Positions 1 through 8,735 are shown, counted from the first letter of the stretch. The stretch: 64,000 nt of DNA from Eubacterium xylanophilum ATCC 35991 (GCF_000518685.1 NZ_JAEB01000001.1:248001-312000); one strand, 5' to 3'. The notes: generated by a model from the letters alone, not told the origin. Program-made: numbers and translations.

Positions 1-47
1 CCCACGGCTTAGAAGGCCGTTGCTCTATCCAACTGAGCTACTGACAC
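1..47 (-). tRNA. tRNA-Arg (TCT), 5' part only
   Basis: Read on the minus strand, the 5' acceptor arm, D arm and whole anticodon arm are present; the T arm and 3' end lie outside the window. The anticodon loop is CTTCTAA, giving anticodon TCT (arginine). It is the third gene of a leftward tRNA cluster that begins with tRNA-Pro. Confidence 0.9.
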
Positions 48-138
48 ATATTTGTTGAATATACTATCTCCTCAATAGGCGGTAAGTATTAAAATATACA
101 TCTCTGAATAGTTCTTACTACATCCAAAAATGTAAAAA

Positions 139-209
139 AGCGGGTGATGGGAATCGAACCCACGTATCCAGCTTGGAAGGCTGGTGTTCTACCATTGAAC
201 TACACCCGC
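139..209 (-). tRNA. tRNA-Gly (TCC)
   Basis: A full cloverleaf can be drawn on the minus strand: a 7-bp acceptor stem (GCGGGTG with CACCCGC), an anticodon loop CTTCCAA giving anticodon TCC, and a T loop TTCGATT. The 3' CCA is not encoded. It lies in the same leftward cluster as the Pro and Arg tRNAs. Confidence 0.96.
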
Positions 210-289
210 ATGGACTGCCGTGTTTACAGCAATGAAATTTTTAAAATGTCGAATGTAATGGAATCATATACTTCATGTTCACATTAAAG

Positions 290-364
290 TCGGGGTGACA
301 GGATTCGAACCTGCGGCCTCCTGATCCCAAATCAGGCGCTCTAGCCAAGCTGAGCCACACCCCG
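290..364 (-). tRNA. tRNA-Pro (TGG)
   Basis: A full cloverleaf on the minus strand has acceptor stem CGGGGTG/CACCCCG, anticodon loop TTTGGGA (anticodon TGG) and T loop TTCGAAT. CCA is not encoded. It is the first gene of the leftward tRNA cluster and sits just downstream of a near-consensus promoter. Confidence 0.96.
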
Positions 365-407
365 TCACGACATTTTTTTGTGTGTGTTTTGTCACAACGC
401 AATATCA

Positions 408-436
408 ATATTATCATATGGATTTTGTTTTGTCAA
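408..436 (-). promoter_or_regulatory. sigma-A promoter of the tRNA cluster
   Basis: On the minus strand TTGACA (436-431), a 17-nt spacer and TAATAT (413-408) form a nearly perfect housekeeping promoter about 40 nt upstream of tRNA-Pro, as expected for a stable-RNA operon. Confidence 0.85.
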
Positions 437-525
437 CTTATTTTTGAAAAAAAATTTAAAAAATTTCAAGTTTTTTTGTCAGGAGCACAGAAAAGCTCCA
501 TTTTGCGCGGCTTTTTATGAAAAAT

Positions 526-554
526 TTGCAGAATATTCTGATTTGTGATAAAAT
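526..554 (+). promoter_or_regulatory. promoter of the small zinc-ribbon gene
   Basis: TTGCAG (526-531), a 17-nt spacer and TAAAAT (549-554) lie about 60 nt upstream of the ATG at 614. The promoter is divergent to the tRNA promoter; the 249-bp gap between the tRNA cluster and the CDS is otherwise AT-rich and featureless apart from a weak GGAGC/GCTCC hairpin near 482-499. Confidence 0.55.
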
Positions 555-613
555 AGTTTAGTAACAGCCTGCGGGTTTGCTACATAGATATAGTAAAACT
601 ATGGAGGAACACG

Positions 614-886
614 ATGAAAGTTTTTAATGAAAAGGAAATGGAAAAGGAGAAAGAAATGCAGGTTAGGGAGACTAACCATGCTAGACTTCTCAAGATGTGT
701 CCTATATGCGGATACCGCGAAGAGGTAGATGATTATAACAAGGATGACGAGATCTGTGAAAAGTGTGGAAAGAGCACATATACTTTTAGAAGCGTCAAGA
801 GTATCAGGAAAGTATTTGTAGGTGAACTTGAGAAAGAGCGCAGAGAGAAAGCAGAGAGAAGACCTAATCGAGATAGAAGAAGATAG
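614..886 (+). CDS. small zinc-ribbon-like protein, unknown role
   Basis: A 90-residue protein with an acidic and basic N-terminus, two CxxC pairs (CPICGY near residue 29 and CEKCGK near residue 48) about 16 residues apart, and a strongly basic Arg/Lys-rich C-terminal tail. Paired CxxC motifs suggest a rubredoxin-like zinc ribbon. The basic tail could bind nucleic acid, but that is inference. A GGAGG site lies 7 nt before the ATG, and its own promoter is upstream. It is separated by 68 nt from the next gene and may be cotranscribed with it. I do not recognise a named family. Confidence 0.75.
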   Translation: MKVFNEKEMEKEKEMQVRETNHARLLKMCPICGYREEVDDYNKDDEICEKCGKSTYTFRSVKSIRKVFVGELEKERREKAERRPNRDRRR

Positions 887-954
887 TGCTTGGGAACTCA
901 GTGTGCGAACATTTTTCTTTATATCTTATAAAAATACAACATTAGGAGAATGTT

Positions 955-2895
955 ATGTCTAAGAAAAAATCCAGTAAAAATAACATAACTAAGAATGTCA
1001 GGAAGCCGGTTAAGGCAGAGGTTATGCCTAAGGAGGACAAGAGTATTCTGTCGCTCTTGCCAATTATCTTTGCCCTTGCTGTGATACCGTTGGTGGTGCT
1101 GACTAAGGATTATACAACTAATCTGACGGGATATATCTGGTTTCAAGCTACAGAGATTAATCAGATTGATTCCTTTGAGTATACTAAGAGTGTTCTGGTC
1201 ATTATTGTGGGCTTGATTTCAGCCATAATGATTGCCAGCAGGATGCTTGGATTGTGGGGCAAGAAGAGTGTGCTGGAGGGAAGAGATAAGCTTGTATACA
1301 TATTTGCGGGTATATATAGTTTATTTGTGATTTTATCATCCCTATTTGCAAAGCAGAAGGATTTGGCATTTGGAGGCGGAGGCTACAATCAGTGGCAGTC
1401 TATGTGGGTACTGCTTGGATATGTAATGCTTTTTTTGGCCGCATATACGGTTTTGACAAGTGAGCATAAGGTATATACGCTGCTCAAGTGTTTCATGGTT
1501 TCTACGGCCGTTATAGGGCTTGTAGGCGTATTGCAGACTGCGGGGCATAATCCTCTTGCGTTTGAGTTTATACAGAAGATTATGACTAGCCAAAGTAGCG
1601 TTAACAAGATATCGTTTAGCCAGGAGTTTTCCCAGGTCATACTGACTTTCAACAACCCTAATTACAGTGGTGTATACCTGTCAACGGTGATACCTTTGGT
1701 GGGGGCGATTGCCTTCATACTTCCGAAGGAGTTGGAGGGAGTCAGTCACAAGTGGATTCTATCACCTGTTTTTGCGGGAATCGTGGAAGCAGAGCTACTT
1801 GTGTCTCTCGTTGGAGCGGAGTCCTCTGCATCTGCCATCACCTTGGCAGTTTGTATAATTATAGCTGTGGCAACTGTGACAATCATAAAAATATCTACTA
1901 TGTTGACTGACAAGATCAAAGTTTTCGCAATTATAGGCGGGGCAGTGATTGTGATTGCCATAGGTCTTTTTGGTGCGGTGAATTCCACGATAGGAAAGCA
2001 GACCCTGGCGAAATTCAAAAAAGGAGAGAGAGATACCCGTAATCTTGTGAATATGGTTAACAATAAAGATAATTCCATATGGGTCGAGTTCAGGAACGGC
2101 GAGACGTTTACAGTATATCCGCAGGTTACTCAAAGTGGAGAAGTGTCTGGCTTTACAGCTAAGGATGCAGGAAAAAAGGACTTGGCTATGAATTATGATG
2201 AGTCCAAGTTTGAGTATTCTGTAAATGATGATAGATTTAAGGCGATCAAGTTTAAGGTGATAAACTTTAATTTGGACAATCAGATCAAACCGGGATTTAA
2301 AGTTTTGGATGAACCCAATGCCATAGAGTGGAATTTCATGGTGAATGAAGGAAAAGTGCAGTATTTCACTCCTTTTGGCAAGTTTATGAGCCTTCACAAA
2401 GTTGAGAGATTCGGTTTCCAAGAATCAGAGAACTTTGCAAGTCGAAGAGGTTATATTTATTCGAGAAGTATACCGCTTTTGCCAAAGTACTTTTTTACAG
2501 GTGTCGGTCCCAACTCGTTTATCATAGCATTTCCAAATGATGATTTCGTGGGAAGCAAGCGTGTAGGAGGAAAAACTAAGCTGGTTGATAAACCGCATAA
2601 TATGCTTCTTAACACTTGGATAACTACAGGTGGAATTTCATTTATAGCTTATGCCATGTTATGGATATTGTATATTATAGGTTCGGTGAAAATAGTCCGA
2701 AAATTTAGACTCAAAGGAGCCATGGCCAAGATTAGTTTTGGACTTATGCTGTCAGCTATAGGCCATGCAATCGTAGGAGTAACCAATGATCCGGTGGTTG
2801 GAACTCAGCTAGTATACTGGATACTCCTGGGATGTGGATATGCCACTAATTTTATTTTATCAAAGACTCATCAAGAGACGAAATATAATCATTAA
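955..2895 (+). CDS. O-antigen ligase / polymerase-like membrane protein
   Basis: This 646-residue protein has a Lys-rich cytoplasmic N-terminus, then about ten hydrophobic segments starting near residue 33. A large polar, probably extracytoplasmic loop (roughly residues 350-520) precedes the last helices. The segment DKPHNMLLNTW just before a hydrophobic GG-containing helix matches the PHN motif common in Wzy_C/WaaL family proteins. Such proteins polymerise or ligate undecaprenyl-linked glycans at the outer face of the membrane. AGGAG precedes the ATG. Its 3' end overlaps the convergent PilZ gene by 44 nt, and beyond that lies the polymer-initiating sugar transferase, so a role in the same exopolysaccharide is plausible (inference). 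Confidence 0.8.
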   Translation: MSKKKSSKNNITKNVRKPVKAEVMPKEDKSILSLLPIIFALAVIPLVVLTKDYTTNLTGYIWFQATEINQIDSFEYTKSVLVIIVGLISAIMIASRMLGLWGKKSVLEGRDKLVYIFAGIYSLFVILSSLFAKQKDLAFGGGGYNQWQSMWVLLGYVMLFLAAYTVLTSEHKVYTLLKCFMVSTAVIGLVGVLQTAGHNPLAFEFIQKIMTSQSSVNKISFSQEFSQVILTFNNPNYSGVYLSTVIPLVGAIAFILPKELEGVSHKWILSPVFAGIVEAELLVSLVGAESSASAITLAVCIIIAVATVTIIKISTMLTDKIKVFAIIGGAVIVIAIGLFGAVNSTIGKQTLAKFKKGERDTRNLVNMVNNKDNSIWVEFRNGETFTVYPQVTQSGEVSGFTAKDAGKKDLAMNYDESKFEYSVNDDRFKAIKFKVINFNLDNQIKPGFKVLDEPNAIEWNFMVNEGKVQYFTPFGKFMSLHKVERFGFQESENFASRRGYIYSRSIPLLPKYFFTGVGPNSFIIAFPNDDFVGSKRVGGKTKLVDKPHNMLLNTWITTGGISFIAYAMLWILYIIGSVKIVRKFRLKGAMAKISFGLMLSAIGHAIVGVTNDPVVGTQLVYWILLGCGYATNFILSKTHQETKYNH

Positions 2896-3208
2896 ATATA
2901 TAATCCATTATGGAGGCGGCTCCTATTATCTCACAACCGTAGATAAAGCCGTCTTCTATTTCTTGTTGCCTAATTATCTGAACGACACAGTTAAGAGAGT
3001 CGTTTTCACACAGAGTGAGCTTGGCATTAAAGTAGTAACCGACAGGAAGAACGCTCTGGGTCTTAAAACCAATTCCGCACTTTGAAATATCGATTATAGT
3101 AATAGGGGCATGAATGTCCTCAACGCGTTCATTATCCTGTTTAAAAAGCGATGTGATTTCTAGAGATAGAGATGCTGGCCACCTCTTTTCACGTCTCATT
3201 TCTATCAT
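2852..3208 (-). CDS. PilZ-domain protein (c-di-GMP receptor-like)
   Basis: A 118-residue protein made of one PilZ domain. The c-di-GMP-binding signatures are visible: an RREKR box near residues 5-9 (RxxxR) and DISKCGIGF near residue 40 (D/NxSxxG). PilZ domains sense cyclic di-GMP and commonly tune exopolysaccharide synthesis or motility. It is the last gene of a leftward group after a cation exchanger and a sugar transferase (26 nt downstream of the exchanger), and it overlaps the 3' end of the convergent ligase gene. The position suggests c-di-GMP control of polymer production (inference). Confidence 0.85.
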   Translation of the reverse strand: MIEMRREKRWPASLSLEITSLFKQDNERVEDIHAPITIIDISKCGIGFKTQSVLPVGYYFNAKLTLCENDSLNCVVQIIRQQEIEDGFIYGCEIIGAASIMDYIFNDYISSLDESLIK

Positions 3209-3234
3209 TTAAAATACCTCCTTTAAATTATATA

Positions 3235-4188
3235 TTATCTGACAATAATATATACGGCAAAGATAATATAAAACACCACGAGTATGATGCCTTCTTTGCG
3301 CTCTAATGTGCGCTTTGTGGCGCTGAATATAAACATAAATATACTTACTATAGCAAGTAAAATAAGATCAAATAGGTTGTCTCGCTGGAAGGTTAGCGGA
3401 CTGATAGTCGAACTAATACCGATGATTAGTAAAATGTTAAAGATGCACGAGCCAACAGCATTTCCAATTGCCATGTCGACTTCGTCTTTCTTGGCGGCAA
3501 CAGCTGAGGTTACAAGCTCAGGAAGACTAGTTCCGATGGCACAGATGGTAAGTCCTACAAGGGTTTCGCTCATTCCGAATGTAAGAGCTATAGTTGTTGC
3601 CGAACTAACTACAAAATCTCCACCAAATTTTACGCCGGCAACTCCGACAATGATAAATATAAGGCTCAACCAAAGTGGCCTGGTTGGAGTGTTGCCATCA
3701 TCGTCGTCTCCTGAATTCTTGCGAGCTTTCTGGGCGGATCTAATCATCATTATGATGAAAACAACAGCCAAAACCAAAAGGATAATTCCATCTACTCTTC
3801 CGACTTCCCAGCCAATTGCTCCAAGTACAGCGAGGAGAACAGCGGTTCCGATGCATATAGGGATATCTCTTTTTATTGATTCCTCACTGACTTTAAGTGG
3901 AACCAGTATTGCGGCGAATCCACAGACAACCAGAAGGTTGAAAATATTCGAACCGGTTATATTGCTTATGGCGAGTGAGTTCTTCCCCTCCAATGAGGCG
4001 GATATGGAAACCGCCAACTCCGGCAAACTAGTTCCCAGAGAAACTATGGTCAATCCGATGATGAGTGAAGGAATCTTCATCATCTTAGCTACATTAGAGC
4101 TACCCTCGACAAATATATCTGCTCCCTTAATCAGGAAGACAAATCCTAAAAGTAGTATTCCTATTGATTTAAGTAATTCAAGTGTCAT
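3235..4188 (-). CDS. calcium/sodium antiporter family (CaCA, YrbG-like)
   Basis: An inner-membrane cation exchanger of about 317 residues with the two inverted alpha repeats of the CaCA superfamily. Each repeat has a GTSLPE motif (SLGTSLPELAVS in the first, AIGTSLPELVTS in the second) and a GSNIFN or GSCIFN box. About ten membrane segments are visible, with a short acidic cytoplasmic loop (GDDDDGN) between halves. The frame is open to 4278, but the ATG at 4188 has an AGGAG site and the longer version would overlap the upstream gene, so I start at 4188. It is placed 14 nt after the sugar transferase stop, in one operon. Confidence 0.9.
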   Translation of the reverse strand: MTLELLKSIGILLLGFVFLIKGADIFVEGSSNVAKMMKIPSLIIGLTIVSLGTSLPELAVSISASLEGKNSLAISNITGSNIFNLLVVCGFAAILVPLKVSEESIKRDIPICIGTAVLLAVLGAIGWEVGRVDGIILLVLAVVFIIMMIRSAQKARKNSGDDDDGNTPTRPLWLSLIFIIVGVAGVKFGGDFVVSSATTIALTFGMSETLVGLTICAIGTSLPELVTSAVAAKKDEVDMAIGNAVGSCIFNILLIIGISSTISPLTFQRDNLFDLILLAIVSIFMFIFSATKRTLERKEGIILVVFYIIFAVYIIVR

Positions 4189-4202
4189 CGTATAAATTTC
4201 TC

Positions 4203-5693
4203 CTATTTTGCTCCCGATCCTCGGAAAACCTGAAGAACGGTATTTATTAATATTTTCACATCGAGTCCAAGGCTCCATGTGGTTATGTATTTGACATCAA
4301 GTTCTACAACTTGTTCAAAATCAGTTATATCACTGCGCCCACTTGTTTGCCAAAGCCCGGTGATGCCCGGTTTGGAGTTGAGGCGAGCCTTGTGGTGCGG
4401 TTCATATTGCAAGTACTCATCCATTGTAGGTGGTCTGGTTCCCACTAAACTCATATCTCCGAAAAGTACGTTGAAGAACTGTGGAAACTCATCGATGGAA
4501 TATTTTCGAATAAAACGTCCAATTGGTATTATTCTTGGATCGTTGGTCATCTTGAACATAAGTCCATCGGCTTCGTTCTGATCCATTAATTCTTTCTTGC
4601 GTTCCTCTGCATCTAGGTACATGGAGCGGAACTTATATATTGTAAATCGGCGGCCGTTCTTGCCGACTCTTGTCTGCTTGAATAAAATTGGTCCGGGTGA
4701 CTGTATAAAGATAATCGGTCCAAATATGATTGCAAATATAATAGCCATAAGGCTACCGACAATCCCTCCCAATATGTCGAGAGTTCGCTTGATGATAAGT
4801 TCTCCGGATGAGGCGAGTTTTAGGCCTGTGGTGAGAACATACTGGCTACCAAACTTCTCTATGGTGCTCTCGTCTCCGGAATCAATATTGGCAATCTGTG
4901 CATGTACAACAACACCGATGCTTATAAGGTTCGATGTGAGTTTGCCCCTGTCCTCAGGAGACATCTCCGATGACAGCAAAACACTGTCCACAATATTGTT
5001 AAGAAGGTACTTTTCTACCTCGTCAAAGCCACAAACAATCGGAATTCCGTATATATGCCCTTCGGCTATCATGGCATCTAAGTCATCGTCATAATCTTCT
5101 AGTTTGACATTAAAAACATCTGAGAAGATTATCTGTTTGTATGATGCGATATCTGTCAACACAACACCGATAGGCTGATATCCCCTGTGGTTTTGCACAT
5201 CTTGGACTGCATTAAGTACAGTTTCAAGGGCTCGCTTCTTGTCGGTTATAATCAGGATGAGCTCATTGTTAGGGTTGTTAGCCAATTTCTTGCGGACGTG
5301 GTGCTTGAGCAAACATCTTCCAATCGCGCAAGTTGTGAGCTGAGTTGCCAGATATATTGACATGGTTTGTCTGGATAACTGATCTGACGTCTTTGTTAAA
5401 AAGAAGAATATAATGGCGAAACCGAACAAAAGCAAGCAGTGAGTGAATGTATTCCAGATTTCGCGAAGATAACCTCTTCTTATAACATTCTTGTAACTCT
5501 GGGAAAACAAAACAATCAACAAATCCAACAACACCAAGATTAATGCGGTGTTTAGGTAAAAACGGTTATGTAGAAATGTTCCCCACTCGTGTCTCGTTGA
5601 GTATCCAAGATATAGTGAAAATAGTGTACAGACCTGGTCAAGTATTATAAAGTCAAGGTGCTTGTACCACTTCTTTTTTTGCTTATTGTACAT
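4203..5693 (-). CDS. polymer-initiating sugar transferase (undecaprenyl-phosphate glycosyl-1-phosphate transferase)
   Basis: About 496 residues. The N-terminal part has four to five hydrophobic segments, then a Rossmann-like region typical of CoA_binding_3. The C-terminal bacterial sugar transferase domain follows from KRTLDILGG, with the signatures KQTRVGKNGR, YKFRSMY, SIDEFPQ, GTRPP and KPGITGLWQ. The family transfers a sugar-1-phosphate from a UDP-sugar to undecaprenyl phosphate, the first step of exopolysaccharide or capsule assembly. The frame opens at a TTG (5729), but that lies at the predicted transcript start; the ATG at 5693 with AAGGA upstream is better. It is the first gene of the leftward operon with the antiporter and PilZ genes. 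Confidence 0.92.
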   Translation of the reverse strand: MYNKQKKKWYKHLDFIILDQVCTLFSLYLGYSTRHEWGTFLHNRFYLNTALILVLLDLLIVLFSQSYKNVIRRGYLREIWNTFTHCLLLFGFAIIFFFLTKTSDQLSRQTMSIYLATQLTTCAIGRCLLKHHVRKKLANNPNNELILIITDKKRALETVLNAVQDVQNHRGYQPIGVVLTDIASYKQIIFSDVFNVKLEDYDDDLDAMIAEGHIYGIPIVCGFDEVEKYLLNNIVDSVLLSSEMSPEDRGKLTSNLISIGVVVHAQIANIDSGDESTIEKFGSQYVLTTGLKLASSGELIIKRTLDILGGIVGSLMAIIFAIIFGPIIFIQSPGPILFKQTRVGKNGRRFTIYKFRSMYLDAEERKKELMDQNEADGLMFKMTNDPRIIPIGRFIRKYSIDEFPQFFNVLFGDMSLVGTRPPTMDEYLQYEPHHKARLNSKPGITGLWQTSGRSDITDFEQVVELDVKYITTWSLGLDVKILINTVLQVFRGSGAK

Positions 5694-5737
5694 TAAACCC
5701 CATTCCTTTTTGAAAAATATTTTGTGCAAGTATCTTT

Positions 5738-5766
5738 ATTATAGTACATAAGACTAAAAAAAGCAA
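5738..5766 (-). promoter_or_regulatory. promoter of the sugar transferase operon
   Basis: On the minus strand TTGCTT (5766-5761), a 17-nt spacer and TATAAT (5743-5738). The predicted transcript start falls near 5731, which supports the ATG at 5693 as the start of the first gene. Confidence 0.65.
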
Positions 5767-6150
5767 GGACGACAAAACTTTACACAGGGGCTAAAATGTA
5801 AAGAAAAACAAAAATAAAAAATATAAAAAATTTATAAACAAATTGCGATAATTTTCGAAAATTTCAATCGGTTTTTGCTGTAAATACTATAACTATAAAT
5901 AATCCTTTAAAGAATTATAAGCAAATGCTTATATGAAAAAATTACAAAAAAACACTTTATTTCTTCGAAATTTTGTGATATATTAACAAATAGGTATTGA
6001 GGAACTGAAAATGCGATGCAAATATTTGGGGAATATACCAGAATTCACATACCTGGTATAAACACATAAACTTGGACTAGGTATTCAATAAACCAAAGAC
6101 ATCGCAATAGAATATTTAGTCCACACGAGAGAAGGGAGGTTGCTTAATAA
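5767..6150. other. intergenic region before the xylanase gene
   Basis: About 380 nt without a gene. The left part (5767-5970) is very AT-rich. An extended -10 candidate (TGA then TATATT, 5976-5984) without a good -35 is the best guess for a xylanase promoter. The right part (6012-6106) can fold into a branched RNA leader listed separately. No ORF with a ribosome binding site was seen. Confidence 0.5.
6012..6106 (+). promoter_or_regulatory. candidate structured 5' leader of the xylanase mRNA
   Basis: TGCGATG (6012-6018) pairs with CATCGCA (6100-6106). Inside it TTTGG (6025-6029) pairs with CCAAA (6093-6097). Inside that, ATACCAG (6035-6041) and CTGGTAT (6053-6059) form a hairpin with an 11-nt loop. 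The nested arrangement is seen in the sequence. Whether it is a regulatory RNA, a DNA operator (the ATACCAG palindrome) or chance is unknown. It ends about 45 nt before the xylanase start. Confidence 0.4.
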
Positions 6151-7308
6151 ATGCAACTAAAGAAACTTATGGGGGTTGTAGCTGGATTGCTTTGCGCAGC
6201 AGCAATGGTATTGCCTACTGTGCCAACTAAGGCAGCAACACAGATCTACGACAACAAATCAGGAGTGATTGATGGTTATGACTATACGCTCTGGAAAGAC
6301 TATGGTAACACCACAATGTCACTCTATGGTGGCGGCTCATTCGGATGTGAGTGGAACAGCATCGGTAATGCTTTGTTCCGTACAGGAAAGACTCTTGGAA
6401 GCAGACAGAACTATGCTTCATACGGAAACATCACATGCGATTATACATGCGACTACCATCCAAATGGAAACTCTTATTTGTGCGTTTACGGTTGGTCACA
6501 GAACCCATTGGTAGAGTACTATATCGTAGACAGTTGGGGATCTTGGCGTCCACCAGGAGGATCATCTAAGGGTCAGATTTACGTAGACGGTGGTACATAT
6601 GATGTATATGAGACAACTCGTTACAATCAGCCATCTATCGAAGGTAATAAGACCTTTAAGCAGTATTGGAGTGTACGTACAAGTAAGAAGACAAGCGGAC
6701 GTATTACTGTAAGTGATCACTTTAAAGCTTGGGCTCAGAAAGGTATGAGCCTTGGAAATCTCTATGAGGTGGCTTTGAATGTGGAAGGTTACCAGAGTAG
6801 TGGTTGGGCTACTGTATCAAAGAATGTGCTTACATTCGGTGGCTCATCAAGCAACAATAACAACAATAACAACAATAACAACAACAACAACAGTAACAAT
6901 AATAACAATAATAACAATAGTAATAACAACAATTCTGGCGGATGGAATGGCCTTACAGTTCAGTGTGAGAACATGAATTTGGGCGGTCAGTATGCAGGCA
7001 AGATTAATTCACCATTTAGTGGTGTAACATTGTATGGTAACAATGATTCTTGCTCATATACACAGAATTTTGGATATGGTACACATGACTTCACATTGCG
7101 TGGATGCTCAAGCAATAACAAGCTTGCTAGTGTAGATTTGTACATCGGAAATCAGAAGAAGGGTACATTCTACTATGGAGATAATTATCCAGCATCTTAC
7201 ACAATCAAGAATGTTTCTCATGCACTTGGTGACCAGCAAGTTAAACTTGTTTGCAATAGCGATGACGGTACATGGGATGTGAACCTAGATTACTTGCAGA
7301 TTAATTAA
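6151..7308 (+). CDS. secreted GH11 endo-1,4-beta-xylanase with Asn-rich linker and CBM36
   Basis: 385 residues. A signal peptide ends near TKA at residue 28. The GH11 jelly-roll domain (about 30-229) has catalytic Glu122 (nucleophile, in PLVEYYIVD) and Glu212 (acid/base, in VEGYQSSG). An Asn/Ser linker (about 235-260) leads to a C-terminal domain whose [16 protein letters not shown] and DDGTWD motifs match CBM36, a calcium-dependent xylan-binding module. The enzyme cuts xylan backbones outside the cell, and the CBM holds it on the substrate. A GGGAGG site lies upstream of the ATG at slightly long spacing. The gene is monocistronic: a leader precedes it and a strong terminator follows. The linker is coded by an AAC/AAT trinucleotide tract. 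Confidence 0.97.
   Translation: MQLKKLMGVVAGLLCAAAMVLPTVPTKAATQIYDNKSGVIDGYDYTLWKDYGNTTMSLYGGGSFGCEWNSIGNALFRTGKTLGSRQNYASYGNITCDYTCDYHPNGNSYLCVYGWSQNPLVEYYIVDSWGSWRPPGGSSKGQIYVDGGTYDVYETTRYNQPSIEGNKTFKQYWSVRTSKKTSGRITVSDHFKAWAQKGMSLGNLYEVALNVEGYQSSGWATVSKNVLTFGGSSSNNNNNNNNNNNNNSNNNNNNNNSNNNNSGGWNGLTVQCENMNLGGQYAGKINSPFSGVTLYGNNDSCSYTQNFGYGTHDFTLRGCSSNNKLASVDLYIGNQKKGTFYYGDNYPASYTIKNVSHALGDQQVKLVCNSDDGTWDVNLDYLQIN
6850..6933 (+). repeat. AAC/AAT trinucleotide tract coding the Asn linker
   Basis: Within the xylanase gene about 28 successive codons are nearly all AAC or AAT, with a few AGC/AGT. The tract is in frame, so slippage would change linker length by whole residues and keep the enzyme intact. 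Confidence 0.9.
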
Positions 7309-7354
7309 TGATAATGATAAATCGGACATGATTTAACTTAATATAACCTGGTTG

Positions 7355-7379
7355 AAAGGGCGCTATTAGCGCCCTTTTT
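7355..7379 (+). terminator. intrinsic terminator after the xylanase gene
   Basis: AGGGCGCT (7357-7364), loop ATT, AGCGCCCT (7368-7375), followed by a run of T. A compact GC-rich stem with a U tract, 47 nt after the stop codon. Confidence 0.95.
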
Positions 7380-7398
7380 GAATATTAGGAATCGTGGG

Positions 7399-7427
7399 TT
7401 GTCACTTATTCTCTAATAATGTATAAT
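7399..7427 (+). promoter_or_regulatory. promoter of the alaX-ptb-buk region
   Basis: TTGTCA (7399-7404), a 17-nt spacer and TATAAT (7422-7427). Transcription should start near 7434, which argues against the GTG at 7435 and for the ATG at 7471 as the start of the next gene. Confidence 0.75.
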
Positions 7428-7470
7428 AGTTATTGTGTCAATTACTTCATATTATAGAGAGGAAAGTGGA

Positions 7471-8676
7471 ATGGAATTATTATATGAAAGCAACAGTTAT
7501 CTGACTGAGCATGAGAGTGCGGTGTCGGAATGTTTTACAGAGGGAGATAAGATAATTGTTTCTCTTGAGGAGACAATATTTTTCCCGGAAGAAGGTGGAC
7601 AGTACGCTGATACGGGAATTTTGAGGCTTGAGGGACTTGGGAAAGATATCAAGGTGCTAGATGGATTTTTGCGAGACGGCAAAGTATATCATGTGGTCGA
7701 TGAACCTGTGGAAGTCGGCCTTAAAGTTTTGGAGGTTCTCAATTGGGGAAAACGCTATATGAGAATGCAGAACCACAGTGGCGAACATGTCTTGACGGGG
7801 ACGATTCACAATTATTTTGGATATGATAATGTGGGATTTCATTTGAGTGATGAGGGACCTGTGACCATGGATGTAAGCGGTGTACTCACCTGGGATCAAA
7901 TCAAGGACATGGAGAGAATAGCGAATACTATTATTCAGAAAAATGTTCCGATATCTTGTTATTATCCTTCGAAAAGCAAATTGAAGAACCTTGAGTACAG
8001 AAGCAAGAGCGGGATAGAAGGCGACGTCAGAATAGTCAGGATAGGTGAGGGGGATGAAGTTTATGACTATTGTGCTTGCTGTGCACCGCATGTGGCAAGA
8101 ACGGGGGAGATAGGTCTTGTTGTGGTGCTAAGTGCGGTTAAGTATAAAGGGGGCATGAGGTTAGAGATATTGTCGGGCCAGAGAGCTGTGGAGTATACAA
8201 GAATGCAGTTGGATACTTTAAATGACATAGCTAAGTATCTCACCACATCTTCAGATGAAGTATTGAACTCTATCAGAAATTTACAAGCCAATATGGACAG
8301 GCAAAAAGAGTTAATAGGTGAGCTTGTCTGGGAGAAAATCAATAGTGAAATAGAGAAGCAAATTGCCGATGGAAGGCCCCTTCTCTTCCTCGATTATGAC
8401 ATAAATAATATAGCTATGAAAAATGCTTATAATAAGCTTAGCGAGAGTTTTGAGGGATATGTAGGTGTTTTTGTGGGAGATGATAATAAGGGATATAGGT
8501 TCAACGCAGGCAGCAGAGAACTGGATTCTAGGAAGCTTGCGGGGATTATGAGAGAGGAACTTGACGCCAAAGGCGGTGGAAATGAAGAGATGATACAGGG
8601 GCGTGTAGACGCACCCCGGTCGGCAATTCTTGATTTGATTGACAGAAGTAATTCAAAAGAGTATAATTGTATCTAG
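7471..8676 (+). CDS. alanyl-tRNA editing protein, AlaX-long type
   Basis: About 401 residues. This stand-alone homologue of the AlaRS editing domain hydrolyses mischarged Ser-tRNA(Ala) or Gly-tRNA(Ala) in the cytoplasm. The zinc site is visible as HSGEH (near residue 102) and CACCAPH (near residue 205). The N-terminal FFPEEGGQYADTG is the conserved beta-barrel motif, and the C-terminal third is a coiled segment followed by a DHHA1-like domain. I use the ATG at 7471, preceded by GAGGAAAG, rather than the GTG at 7435 that sits on the predicted transcript start. It is followed by ptb after 59 nt, with a small hairpin on its stop codon. Confidence 0.9.
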   Translation: MELLYESNSYLTEHESAVSECFTEGDKIIVSLEETIFFPEEGGQYADTGILRLEGLGKDIKVLDGFLRDGKVYHVVDEPVEVGLKVLEVLNWGKRYMRMQNHSGEHVLTGTIHNYFGYDNVGFHLSDEGPVTMDVSGVLTWDQIKDMERIANTIIQKNVPISCYYPSKSKLKNLEYRSKSGIEGDVRIVRIGEGDEVYDYCACCAPHVARTGEIGLVVVLSAVKYKGGMRLEILSGQRAVEYTRMQLDTLNDIAKYLTTSSDEVLNSIRNLQANMDRQKELIGELVWEKINSEIEKQIADGRPLLFLDYDINNIAMKNAYNKLSESFEGYVGVFVGDDNKGYRFNAGSRELDSRKLAGIMREELDAKGGGNEEMIQGRVDAPRSAILDLIDRSNSKEYNCI

Positions 8677-8691
8677 TGGGTTTTCCACTAG
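8673..8691 (+). promoter_or_regulatory. hairpin between alaX and ptb
   Basis: CTAGTGG (8673-8679), loop GTTTT, CCACTAG (8685-8691). It overlaps the alaX stop codon and has no T run, so it is more likely an mRNA-stability or processing element than a terminator. Confidence 0.4.
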
Positions 8692-8735
8692 AAAGCGAAA
8701 GCAGTAAATTCGATAATTGAATGGAGGAAAAGTAA

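Noticed and set aside
3284-4195. 303-codon open frame on the plus strand opposite the antiporter gene
   Set aside because: It is antisense to a protein with clear CaCA motifs, has no ribosome binding site and reads as low-complexity. It is a shadow of the real gene.
6850-6933. Phase-variation switch in the Asn tract of the xylanase gene
   Set aside because: The tract is trinucleotide, so slippage would keep the frame. It can change linker length but not turn the gene on or off.
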